64,000 nucleotides of DNA from Protonemura montana. Lineage: Eukaryota > Arthropoda > Insecta > Plecoptera > Nemouridae. The DNA lies in the NCBI GenBank assembly GCA_947568835.1, contig OX387603.1:12052651-12116650 (forward strand), read 5' to 3'. Below the pieces are notes generated by a model that was not told where the DNA came from, ran no database searches, and was given only the letters and a program-made list of their open reading frames with translations. The position numbers were made by a program, and so were the translations under genes. How positions within the stretch are numbered: position 1 is the stretch's first letter; each line of letters starts with the position of its first letter. Of this stretch, positions 25,726-37,600 are shown piece by piece.

Positions 25726-27123
25726 AGTAATTAGCCTGCATAAATTGGGCAGTTGTCTGTCATTTTTATTCTATTTTTCGTTACATAAATGTTGTTAGTT
25801 CCTCTTGTAAAATGCTGATGTACATCACAATTGTCTATTACCATAAGCCAATGATACTATCATATTTACAAATGGCCTGCTGTTTTAACTTACGTATCTT
25901 TACCGACATGACGACATTTTAATATTTTTGTGAAATGAGTTAAATGTTTAGTTTAATAATTACTTACAAGCCGAAAAAAAAATCTTTCAATTCTGCACGG
26001 TTACATGTTTCGAGAATGCAACAGGTATTAAATTAAACAAAACTATATTATCAATCTAAAAAAAAAAGCTTGCTGTCATTACTGATTGGCACAAAATGGT
26101 TGCATGCCATTTGGCTCTTAACCAGTACCCATGTTTTTAAATCTTAAAAATGCAGCAACATTCCACATGTTAGTGATTGATTTTATGCAACTGCTAGGTG
26201 CAATTTCACGATTCCAGACACTTGCAATGCTATAAGTATATAACATTTCAATTATTCAATATTAATTTTCATTGAATGCTTGGTAACTTGTCACACTACC
26301 TAGTTACTAGAGGCACTTCCCACTCTCTCTAAAGAAGTTCCTCCAGTCTTGCAATTGAAGCAAGCCTTGTGTACCCACATGCAAAAGACAGAGCCGCATG
26401 CAATTGGTGGTTCAGTCCAAAGAGAAGAGTTGGTCAATCTCACAAGCACTCCATTTTAACAAACGCATTTGTGTTTGAGTTAACACGTTGCTTAAAACAA
26501 AATCAGGCTCGAAACTAGAAAGAAAAGAACTTTCCTAAAATCCTGTAAATGTCATAAAGATTAAAAAAACACGCACAGCTCTCTTTATAATTGCGGGACA
26601 TATATTTTCACCAAATTTAAATTCACCACACAGCACAACAAGCCACAACAAGCCAAATAGGCGGGTAGACTGATAAACCTCCGGTATGGCAAGGGGTGTG
26701 ATATCCGATTTAAGAATGTTAAGTTTTCTTGGTGGAGGTTAGAAACCATGTTGATGTTGCCGACACTTAAGATGCAGTCTGGCTGAACTCGTTCGTCTTT
26801 AAGTAAACCTGAAAATGGTGGAATCTTAAATGAGACACAAGGTGCATAGATATAAATTAGATTACCGTTGGATTACACACTAGAATAGTGGATTATTTGA
26901 CGAGGAGTCCTCTCCTTTGCTCTCAGTTGTGAATAATTCGTACAATACAATTAGTTGCAATATAATTAATGTTGTAGCTTCAAGGTCAGAGAAGGGATTT
27001 CAGTATATGGCCTGTAGCGACCCGTATTCTTGGCAAACATATCTGTCTGAGCCTAGGTAAGTTTCAGACGACAGCTTGACTGAGGAGAGTTACTTCTTGA
27101 CTGGCAGTCTTGCAGATTCAACT

Positions 27124-30100
27124 ATGGCGGCAGCTGATCCTGATGAACAAAATCCGTTCGTGGCGACGAAGGCGGCAGTGGTGGTGTCTTCGGGGGTGTC
27201 AACCGATAAGAAGAGAGTGAAGATAGAAAGAAAGGAGCATGGATATCTACAGCAGGTGGGCACTTAACCTTAAATAAATGGAGAAATTCGTATGTTGCTT
27301 CTAGGGACACAGTTTTGATTGGGGCAATATAATTGGGCAATTGCCTGTGTTTGAGTCTGCCTGTGAAAGTGTATATTAACTTTGCTATGAGTTTGCGAAT
27401 ATGTGTGCTGCAAGCGTAGTTTCATAATGCAGACCATCTTTGATAAACTAAACCTGACCAACTGGAGAGTTTATTAAAAGCTTGTTTAGTGCACTTCAAA
27501 GAAAATATGTGAATACCATTTGCAAGTTCTTTTTAAGGGATGATGCCCGACTCACTGACAAATAAAGAGAAAATGTATGCAAATATATTTAGCCCGTATG
27601 TGATAAAACAGATATTATTATTTTTAATCGAGTATATTTTGTGCTGAGGACGTTAGATCCTGATAAGTCTGATCGCGATCCTGGGAGGCGTTACGACGGG
27701 CTTGGTGCTCGGCTTCTCGTCAGTCTCACTGCCCCAACTGACCGATTCCTCCCTCAATGAGACGAAGATCTTTCTCAACACAGATCAAGCCTCCTGGTTC
27801 GGTATGTGCATACGCGTTTGCTTTGTACGGTAAGTATAAATATCATTATGGGTCAAATCCAGAAAGGAGAGTTTAAGTTAAACCAAAGTTTTAGAGAGGG
27901 TCTAGTTTACCCCACCAAGCAGAGCTTGGTGTTAACATGCTGAATAACTAAGCTTAACCTCCACAGATTTGGGGGTAAAGTTGTTATCACCGAGGCAACT
28001 ATCCCTGAAAATCTGGAAACGCCTTCTTTGATTGGCCGATCATTTTTAAACCCCAGTGTGGAACGTAAACTCTGCTTTATTGATCCCGTCCCAATGTTTA
28101 AATGTGGTAAGTTAATCACAGAGAGTATTTCCGGATATTTAGGGGTTGTTTCCACTGTGATAACAAATTTACCCCAGAATGATTGGCGGCTGAGCTTAAC
28201 CCTGCTTTGTGAATATGGGATGTTTATTTTTTTGCATGGCAAAGCCTTGGTGGTATTTTTATCGTACCTTTAATTTTTAGTGCATTTATTTGACAACGTT
28301 AGTTAGCCAACGTTTCTCTTATGTTGTTTTATTTTTTTATTTTTTTAATTATCTCTGCAACTCTAAAATCTAAAACCGCATTCAATTACCATTATTTTTC
28401 ACTTATAAGTGCGTGTTTGCGGGTTTCTGCTGTCTCCAAAACTCTTCAGCCTATCTATCTGAGGTATTTTATCTTTCAAATTGTAATTACTTTGTCACGC
28501 TGTCTAGTCATTGTCTAGCTGAAGCTAGAAATTGCAACGGAAAATTAATATCAAATCACTCACATTTCGGTATCAATTACCTATAACTCAAATCGGCACG
28601 ACAGGCAAAGTAAGTTGAAAGATTATAATAAATTGATACCTGCAAGGGATTAGTCTGGATTTTAATATAGTAATATCTTGTCTTCATTTCTGTCTCAACG
28701 CGTTTTGTTTTATCGCGGTGAAGTATATCCTCTCTCTGCGAAGACTTTTCCCGATTCGGTTTCCTACAAGGGGACAAAATGCATGCTCAATTCGGTTCAC
28801 AGTTTTTAAAGTTGGTTGACTTGAGAAGAATAAGGATTTCCTGTTCAGTCCCTATTTGTTCTGTACACTTCCTAAATGTAAAACTGATATGCATCCTGTT
28901 TTCATCCTGTATTAGTATTTTTCATTTTTTTACCCTTTATATAATTACATTATAAAAAACAATTAACAGCCCCGAACTGTTTCCAGCCAGTTTGACTACC
29001 ATCTCGTCTCCCATCGGCTGCCTCCTCGGTGGTCCAATCGCTGACCGTTTCGGCCGCCGAGCCGGCATGCTTCTCGTCAACGCCCCCGCTCTTATCGGCT
29101 GGGTGCTCCTGTCAACCGCGACCGCCGCCAACCCCCATGTCATCACCCAGCTCTACATGGGTCGCGTCTTCCTCGGATTTACTGCAGGACTCTCCAGCAT
29201 CCCTGTACCAGTCTACCTCGCCGAGATCGCTTCCAGCAAGCGACTTCGCAGCATGCTGCTAACGTGGAACTCCGTCAGCATGACTCTCGGCATCTTATTG
29301 GTCTACATCCTTGGATCGGTGTTTCGTACGCACTGGCAGATGATTGCCGTCGTCTGCGGGATGCTTCCCGTGGTGACTATAACTCTTCTTTGCGTGTTCT
29401 TGCCGGAGAGTCCTATTTGGTTGATGTCCAAGGGACGAGACGAAGATGCGATGAAATCGCTGAAGATTTTGCGGGGAGCTAAAAGAGTGACAATGACGCC
29501 TATCCGTGTTAAAGTGGAGTTCGACGCTTTGGAAGCGACGTGTAGGAATAAGGATAGAGAGGCAACGACGAGGAGAAGATCGTCGAATGCGTTTAAAGAG
29601 TATGCGTTGAGTTGTCGTGAGACGGTGGTTGCTCTTTGTCGGAGAGAGTCGTTGAAGGCATTGTTTATCATGAACGGGTTGTTCATGTTTCAACAGTTCT
29701 CGGGCTACATTGTGATCACGTATTACTCGGTGGACTTGTTGCTGAAGGCGGGTGTGTCTGTTGACCCGTACCTAGCCACGATACTTCTGGGTTTGGTGCA
29801 ATTCCTGTCTGGTCTTGTGGTCAGCTTCATCCTCACCAGGTGAGTGGCAGTGTTGTGCTTTCGGTTTCATGTGTAGCTCTGAAGCCGAATCCACAAAGCA
29901 GAGTTTACGCTTAGCCGTTGTGAATTTGGAAGTAAATTTGCTTTCAAAAAGTCCCCAATAACCCTTGAGAATATTTAAACATCGCCTTCTATAGGTTGAT
30001 TATCTTTAAGCTTCATCAATGCCTGCTTTCTGGATCCGATACCCGAGTAACAATAGGGTAAAATTGGGAAATAAGAGGAGAAACTGACACCAAAGCACCA

Positions 30101-31555
30101 GGCCATCTAAAATCATAGACCACAAGCGCATTAATGTCGATACAAAATTGTATTTCCCAAATGAATTATCTCAAACTTTGCCAGACATTTACTCGTTCTC
30201 AAAAATACACGTACATATAGTTTCCGTCGTATTTGCAAAACTCGCACATTATCTTTTAAAATTGAGTAAACTTTATGCAATTTTCTATTTTCTAATTTTC
30301 TAATTTTGCAATTTTCTAAGATTTATTAAAATTCCCAACTATTCGAGTGATACCAGAGATTGTGACCGATAAAATAACAAGATTCCCACGGACTTTTAGA
30401 ATAATTCTCATCGACTGTCGCAAATGTTAGGATATATTTTGAATCAATATTTTTCTATCCAACATCTTTAGGTGCGGACGACGGCCGATGAATATTGCCG
30501 GGGGAAGCGGACTTACTCTGTGCATGCTTGGCCTTGGACTGAACATGCAGTTCTCGTGGTTCTCAGGGTGGTTTCCCCTCTGTTTACTCACGGCCCTGGT
30601 GGTGAGTACATGGCGAAAACCACAGCCTTGACTTGCAGTGTTTGCAGAACATGAACCACCCGTAAAATGGCCGCCAACGCAGGCTTCATGCAATATCAAT
30701 GCCTTCTAACTAAAAGGCTAATGTTGTTAGACCACTGTGAGATCGGCCATATTTGATAAAGACCAGGAAATATTCCTGTCAGAAAGACTTTGAATCCTTA
30801 AAATATTGTAAAGAGAAATGACTTAAAAAAAAAACTTCTTCTTTTGATCAACTTTTGAGTTGTAGGAGAAATGATCTGATTTATTAAAATACAACTTTCT
30901 CTCTGTGCCCCACCAATAATTCCACTGATGAAATGACCTTGCCAGAATCAAATGGATAATACCATGAATCAACAGTGCATCTAGAAACCCACGTCTAGAC
31001 GCAAGCTAGACAATCTTAAGCATACAACAAAGGGATTATAAATATTGAAATGGATTTGCACTCTATCGTACATTCTCGTATTTCGCTTTCAGTTATGTCA
31101 CTGCCTTTAAATCCGATAAAATATGATTACTGACTTAATTTAAATCCCAACACATGATAAGAATGACATAATATTAAAATAATTCAACTTACCAAATACC
31201 TCGACTAACAATCTTCCAATTGCACCTTTAGGTATTCAGCATGGTCGGTTTCCGCACCATCCCATGGACCATCCTCGGTGAGATCTATCCTCTGGACGTG
31301 AAGGGCGTGGCCGTTGGGCTGTCCACTTGCAACGTCTACCTCTTCAGCTTCGTCACCATCAAACTGTACCCGCTTCTGCTGGGAATCCTTCACTCAAACC
31401 AGGCCATATTCTACCTCTATGCAGGCACATCAGCGTTAGGCACAATTTTTGTAATTATCTTCCAGCCTGAGACGCATAACAAGACGTTGGTTCAGATTCA
31501 ACAGGAGCTGATAGGTGATACAAAATTGGCAAAAGAAAGAGCGGTGCCCGTATGA
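27124..31555 (+). CDS. Facilitated sugar (trehalose-type) transporter, MFS sugar porter
   Basis: Five exons, 27124-27255, 27657-27801, 28987-29839, 30472-30601 and 31232-31555, encode 527 residues. This matches Tret1-like and other arthropod sugar porters of the major facilitator superfamily, plasma-membrane uniporters with 12 membrane helices. The N-terminus (about 50 residues) is cytoplasmic and polar; helix 1 follows in exon 2 (ISLIAILGGVTTGLVLGFSS). Signature elements are DQASWF, GGPIADRFGRR (loop 2-3, Arg116/117), PESPIWL (232-238, end of helix 6), a basic central loop (about 240-300), the WxGWFP-like region, VGFRTIPWTILGEIYP and the C-terminal PETHNKTL. The substrate is inferred only from family; it could be trehalose, glucose or another sugar. 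The start at 27124 is the first ATG in the open frame. Introns 2 and 3 each carry a copy of the same MITE-like repeat. A poly(A) signal is at about 31613. Confidence 0.93.
27850..28222. mobile_element. Composite MITE-like repeat, two halves in opposite orientation
   Basis: The left half contains GGGGGTAAAGTTGTTATCAC and AACTATCCCTGAAAATCTGG. The right half is the reverse of the same unit (GGATATTTAGGGGTTGTTTC, then CACTGTGATAACAAATTTAC). The ends share an imperfect terminal repeat (AATCCAGAAAGG against CTTTGTGAAT). It lies in intron 2 of the sugar transporter gene. Confidence 0.65.
29885..30039 (+). mobile_element. MITE-like repeat with terminal inverted repeats
   Basis: It begins CCGAATCCACAAAGCAG and ends CTGCTTTCTGGATCCG, near-perfect inverted termini. 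The interior (AGTCCCCAATAACCCTTGAG, then GCCTTCTATAGGTTGATTAT) is a diverged copy of the unit at 27850-28222. It lies in intron 3 of the sugar transporter gene. Confidence 0.65.
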
Positions 31556-32130
31556 CTTGTTTCCTGATAATCAACATGATTTTATGGTATACCAAAAATA
31601 AGGGTTATAAAGGAATAAAAAGGTTACGAATCCTGTCCTTCCAATATCAAACACTGCTTGAGATAAGATAACCGCTTACATTTTGAGGACCATGTGCTGA
31701 GTGTTTTTTAAATAAATAAAAATACGCGTTCGATTATCGAAGCGTTATCAACCATTTTTTCATCATACAAAGCTTGTTTTTGTTTAATTATTATCGTGCT
31801 GTTGTCACCATATATGATGGAAGATTGAATACAAAATACATAATATTGAATTTTTTTAAAGTATTTTGGTGAAAGCATTTCTTCTTTGTGTTTTCGGACT
31901 TGCACGGCTGTGCAGACTCCAATACATCTAAGAAATGTGAATCTGAAATAGCGACCGTGCTGTTCACAGCCCGTTTCAAGCTTTTATTTATTCCTTCTGC
32001 CACTGTTCTTGAAGCAAAGAAATTATAAGAGCGAATTAAATGTATTTATGTAACGTGGGTGCATATATATATACTCCGACGCACGACACATGTAAATAAA
32101 GTCATCGATATATATATTATACAGAAAAAG

Positions 32131-32365
32131 AAGTGGGTTACGTTCCGGCAGCAAGTTTCCCATCTTCCCTGCTAGGCTAGGTAACGTTCATCATCATCCT
32201 AACCATCATCCTAATCCACACCCTTATTTGGGGGTCCCCCGAGCCACCGGCCTAACTACTTTTCGTTTGTTAAAATTTGTCCCGCCTTCCGAAATTTTTA
32301 TTATGGCAACCCTTTATTAGACCAGTACCACAAGGCCAGTTGATAAAAAATTCGTCGTTTTACTC
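32131..32365 (+). mobile_element. Degraded 3' half of the 5S-derived SINE
   Basis: GTTACGTTCCGGCAGCAAGT, TTCCCTGCTAGGCTAGGTAA, CATCATCATCC, then ATTAGACCAGTACCACAAGG and GTCGTTTTAC follow the order of the family's 3' half. Foreign or highly diverged sequence lies in the middle. Confidence 0.6.
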
Positions 32366-32473
32366 TTTACTTTACTTTTTACCATACATCTAATCAATTA
32401 AACGACTTTGTCCCATTAAGATGTTTTACTCTTTGTTTTACTTATATGCAATTCGGAGTACTAAATGACTAAA

Positions 32474-32508
32474 ATCCGGTACTGTTAAAGAACCTACACT
32501 CAACGGTT
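32474..32508 (+). mobile_element. Terminal fragment of the foldback MITE
   Basis: AACCTACACTCAACGGTTA at 32491-32509 is identical to the right terminus (and its flanking TTA) of the element at 53404-53806. A TCCGGTACT just upstream matches the inner part of the same terminal repeat, so this is probably an internally deleted copy. Confidence 0.6.
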
Positions 32509-32709
32509 AAAGTACTGATCTGTTTATGTTTATGTTTATGTTACTGTTCATACTAATTGTCTTCTAACTGGCCTATCATAACGCATTAAAAATGAGCTTC
32601 ACCAGTTTGCCAAGAATGTTACTTTTGATTCCTTGTGAAAGAACTTTACTCAGGCGAAAGGATTCCAATCTAGATTTTCAAATTTGTAATACCTTGGTTG
32701 GTTTATTAT

Positions 32710-32893
32710 GGGCCGATCCTGACAGTACTGCAATATAAGGACAACCCATGACCGAGGAAAAGCAACCTCTCATCTCTCTTTCATCTTCCAAAAATCAGAT
32801 AAAATAGTAATCCTCGATGAGAATTATATCAGCGTTTAAATTTATACGAAAAGATACTATACTTTGATCTTAGCTAAGCGAGCCGAGAAGCCC
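32710..32893 (-). pseudogene. U2 snRNA-like sequence
   Basis: On the reverse strand the order matches U2 snRNA end to end: GGCTTCTCGGC, TAGCTAAGATCAAAGTATAG then TATCT, TCTGATTTTTGGAAGATG containing the Sm-type ATTTTTG, and TATATTGCAGTACTGTCAGG. The length of about 184 fits (U2 is roughly 190). The branch-site pairing region reads ATAGTA where U2 has GTAGTA, and the stem-loops III and IV region is strongly changed, so a decayed retro- or gene copy is more likely than a working gene. Confidence 0.75.
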
Positions 32894-34673
32894 CACTGCT
32901 TTTGAGAAAAGAATCTTCCACTGCCATCCAATAATATGTTGGAGTAAAGTGCGCTCTAGCGGACCGCGGAAGAACTCACAGCAACTTTGCTACTTAGACA
33001 GAAATATTTTTTAATCCGCTGGCGCGCAAGTTTAATTAATCATTAAACACACGAAAACGATTAAACTGTTTTAATTTTAATTTTAATCTTTGTTTCAAAA
33101 TGAATGCTAAAGTTCGATGTTAATGTTTGTTCACTTTCCACAATATCACTCACTATCATTTTAATTAATTTACGAGATAAAGCTGATCAAGAGGAAATCA
33201 GTGTGACCGGGGCTAAAATGGGGAGTAAGTAAGAAGAACGTAGTTTTAATGGATTGTATTCTTTGCCAAAGTGTTTGGTTCAAAGTTTAAAAGTTAAAAA
33301 AACTTTCAACCCAACATTCGGACCTCCTGCATAGCGCATTAAATTCATTAAACAACAAATTGTCTACAAAATATGAAAGTTGAGATCATCAAGCAGACAT
33401 TTTAGAGACACCAACCAACTTTAAGGAAAAACCCCGTTCTCTATTGATAGATATTGCCCAATTATGAACGATATCGCAAGGTTGTTGAATGCTGGACCTG
33501 GATTTTTTTCTTGTATTTCCTAAATACGTGAAAGTACCTTGCACAAAACATGTCAATATAGCAGCTGCTATATGTGTATTGAAATAAAATCATTAATTAG
33601 ACAAATAAAAGTAATCGAGTATTGATTGAGCATATCTTTATTGCATCCTCAAAAAATTTTTCTTTAACTGATAACACCTTTTTTCTGGTCCCAAATGATG
33701 AACACACATTGTTATGTACGTAAAGAACGTTCATAGAATGGTCCGAATTAATTGAATGTTATCAAAGATAAGATCTATTTGATAATCCATTCGTGATTTG
33801 AGGTCTACATAACTCACAGGCACACAACTGGTCAACACAATATCATCGAATCGGCACTGCTAAGAGGTAAGGTAATGTTAACTGAATCACTATGTCAACC
33901 ATTGAAGAATTAGGTATGCAGATTCTTGGACTTGCTGGTCTGGTGGTGCTACTCTATTTGTAAATTAAATTATATTGTTATTAGCTACCCGTCTAATACC
34001 TAGAAAAAATTATACAATATTCGGCGTTTCGATCCATCATTCATATCAATTCTTGAGTAGAGTTAGCAATAATAAAACGCTATCGAAGGTTTTAAATAGT
34101 TTGCTAATTATCGACACTCAACATATGCTCTTGAACGTCAACTGTCACTATGATTCATGCCGTCAATGATAATTGTTCATAGATCACAACGCTCCTGGCA
34201 TATTTAATCGCCTAGTGTCTGGGTAAATGCTTCAGTTTGCTTGTGTCTTGGTGAAAGTAGCCGTCAAGCAGCTCAAAATTCAACAGACCTCAAGACGTGT
34301 GGCAAAACATTTGAAAGTTTTTAAATTTTCTGCGTGGAAGAAATACACTCCGACTTTTTTTTAGGATAAATATTGTATAACATACATTTCACCTGTACGC
34401 ACCTGTGAACACGCGCACTTTGCAGACCCCTTGAAAAGGGTAAAAAAACAAGTTACCCGTTCGCGGTGTTGGGCAGCTCATCTTAATAGAATAGTAAAAG
34501 TAGGTTAACACAAGGGTTCTCACGGAAATATAAATTAGGTGCACTAGTACACTATTATATACACCTAACTGGCACATTTTTATAAAATCTACAAATATTT
34601 TCGTCACGAGATTCGCGCCAAAGTGTTGTAAAACAGCTAATAATCCCCCAAATTTTCTTTTAGGCCGATTGCT

Positions 34674-37600
34674 ATGGCGAACTTCTTAGTTGCCATTCTC
34701 CTCGCTACGTGCACCCTGGCTCTGTCGTCGCCAGTGCAGCATGCCATTTCTCCCGTCGACCTTCAACCATTCGATCTCGTAGACTACCGGCTTCCTCTAA
34801 AATTCGAAGTCCTCAGCTACGATGTGCGTCTCGTGCCGTTCATCACTGAAGGCAACTTTACTTTCCTCGGCGACGTCGAGATCAGAGTCGTCCCTCTGGA
34901 GGACACCCCGGACATCACCATGCATGTGGACAGAATGGAATTGATCAACCCATCGCAAATCATCATCACCGATGCGTTTACTGGCGACGAGGTCGGAGTC
35001 CTGTTGACGTCAATTTATAATCCTCACAACTTCTACACCATACTTTTGGATGGGATGTTGACAAGCGGAACGGAATACGTCATTTCGATCAAACGTTTCG
35101 AAGGAGTTCTTGATAATGATATGCTTGGATTCTACCGGAGCTCGTATGTGGACGCTGGACAGACCAGGCAAGTGGACAATTTCAAGTAGAAAGAATTCGA
35201 TTTCCTTCCAGTTCCATTTCCATTCAGTACCAGACTCTACTCTCTCGAGCTTATGGCACCATTTTCTAGTTCTTAGGCATCCAGAATTGATTTAGACAAA
35301 GCAGAGACTAGTTTGAATAAACAAGGGCTGAAGATAAACAATTGAGAAGAATATGGAACTATTGCCAGTGTCAATATTAGCATGGCTATGAACCCATATC
35401 TGGGACCTAGAAACTCACAGGAACCACTTCCAGTGTTGTATATAGTACATGACCAAGGACCAAGGACTCCATAAGAGCAGACAGGAAATACAAGATATGC
35501 CTCGCACAATTTAATAGCCAAAAAACGATTCTCTTCCGGATGCCTGACACCAATTGATGCCCTTTTGGTTCGTACCCCAATAATTTCAGATGGCTGGCCA
35601 CGACCCAGTTCGAGTCGGCATACGCGCGTCGAGCTTTTCCCTGCTTCGACGAGCCGATCTACAAGGCGACTTTCACCGTGCACATTTCACACCCCGCGGA
35701 CATGCGCGCCATCGCCAACATGCCGCAGAAGGGCGAAGTCGAACTTGAGTAAGGAATAATAATAATAATAATAATAATAATAGGTGTCCCGTGGTGGTCA
35801 ATGGTCCGTGGTGGTCAATGGATCTTATATGTAGAGGTTTCAATACTCACTGTAGTAATTTATATGGTGAATTTGGCAATGGAGAACCTGTCAAGGAATT
35901 GGGTACACACATCTTCTCTCAGAAGATAAATAAACCAACCTTTCCTACCAAACAAACCCATACTCAAAACAACAGACCTATGACCTATCACAACCTTTCA
36001 CAGTCCAACACACACTCTTTGAAAACAAAATGATCCTCTAGCCGGAAAAATCTATGAAGATTGTGAGTGGAACATTAACAATGAAAAAACCCAACAAAAA
36101 ATCCAGGAAAGTAACTGTTGATTTTAAGAGAAGATAGACTCCAAAGGGACTTGACCCTACTTTGTCATCACTCTCAATAATAGAGGTAACGGTGTGGCTA
36201 CAAATGTCCATCCAAACCTTAAATACGCTGACACTGCCGAAATCGTTATACCATATATTGTTGTACCTACATTGCTGTCAATTGCGCATTGCAGTACCGA
36301 GCACACCGACGAAGTACGTTACTGGACCCACTTCGAGACCACGCCGCGCATGTCAACTTACCTTGTGGCCTTCGTCGTCTCCGACTTTGTCTACCTCGAA
36401 GACTCCGCCAAGAACTTCCGTATTTTCGCTCAGCCGCCTCTCATCAGTCAAGGCCGCTACAGTGTCTCGGTAAGCCTTTAAACCTTGACCTAAGTACATC
36501 CCAATCGTCTTTGTTCACGTATTTTTGGAAGTAAATCTTCACCTCTGAAACGTAATATCTGTCAGAATTGATAGATAGGGCTTCGTTGGTATTGGATTGT
36601 ATTGCAATTATTTTTCTGATGTTCACCTGACGGAAAGGGGTGAGTTAGTTATTTGATTTGGCAACACGGTCCGGTTTTACCTAAATTATATAACCTAAAG
36701 CACGACGATTTCAGAAATGTTAGTCTTAACTCGATCTAGTGTCAATGAAACCGAAGTCCGCGTAGTCGCTCAGACTCGCTATCGGTAGATCCTCCTAACA
36801 GCGGAGTGGGGAGACCCATAAATCAGCTTAAGAGTTAATCGTTTTACCCACAATTCTCATCTGTGCTTCTAGCCGAAAACTCTCATCTAGAAGAAACAAT
36901 TTTTTTTTTTTTTTGCTTTGCTTGACGAAATCCTCAGTTCAAAAACGAGGAATGTCAAACAAATGGCGAGTGACGATCCCAATTGTCCATGAAGCATTCA
37001 TCAAGTCTAGCTCCCTCCGTTGTAGGTGAGTCCACGCGTGATCGACTGGTTGGCAGATTTCACTGGGATTCCCTTCCACCTTCCGAAGATCGATGAGGTT
37101 GCTGTGCCTGACTTCGACCTTGGTGCCATGGAAAACTGGGGATTGGTCACCTACAGGTGAAATACATGACTTGAAACTCATAAAAACTATATGAGGTGTT
37201 TCAGTATAAACTATATTTGATTTTATGCGAGCAGCTCGGGATTTAAAAAAACTAACATAGATACACCCGCATCTATGTATGTAAACGTGTATTTACAAAA
37301 GCATATATGCTTTCTTGCTTTTCTTTTCGTTTACCATTTATATTTTTTGTTTGGTATTCTCATTCTATTTGGCGAAAAAAAATCTGTTCTCACTCGAATT
37401 TTGGTAGTTATGTATATGAATCGAACATCAGATCACAGTAATAGGAAAATCACACATATTTGAAGGAATGAATCCCCTGACACTGTGGACTTTGGGGTCT
37501 CCCTTACCCAAAACCATCTAAATCCCATGAAAATAGGATTTAGATGGTCAGCGTATTGTTAAGCGATAAGTTAAGCTAGTAAAAAGTTGTTCTTGTAGCA

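Larger units (their letters stand above)
22565..27123. other. Intergenic region with SINEs and retrotransposon remnant
   Basis: Contains the NACHT 3' UTR, two tRNA-derived SINE copies, a long inverted repeat at 24668-24713 and a non-LTR 3' stub at 25524-25725. The rest is AT-rich with no recognised gene. The last 200 bases are the upstream region of the sugar transporter gene. Confidence 0.6.
31556..34663. other. Intergenic region
   Basis: Holds the transporter 3' UTR, a degraded SINE (32131-32365), a terminal fragment of the foldback element (32474-32508), a U2 snRNA-like sequence (32710-32893) and the aminopeptidase upstream region, which ends at a 5' UTR splice acceptor (TTTCTTTTAG at 34663). 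No other gene was recognised. Confidence 0.6.
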
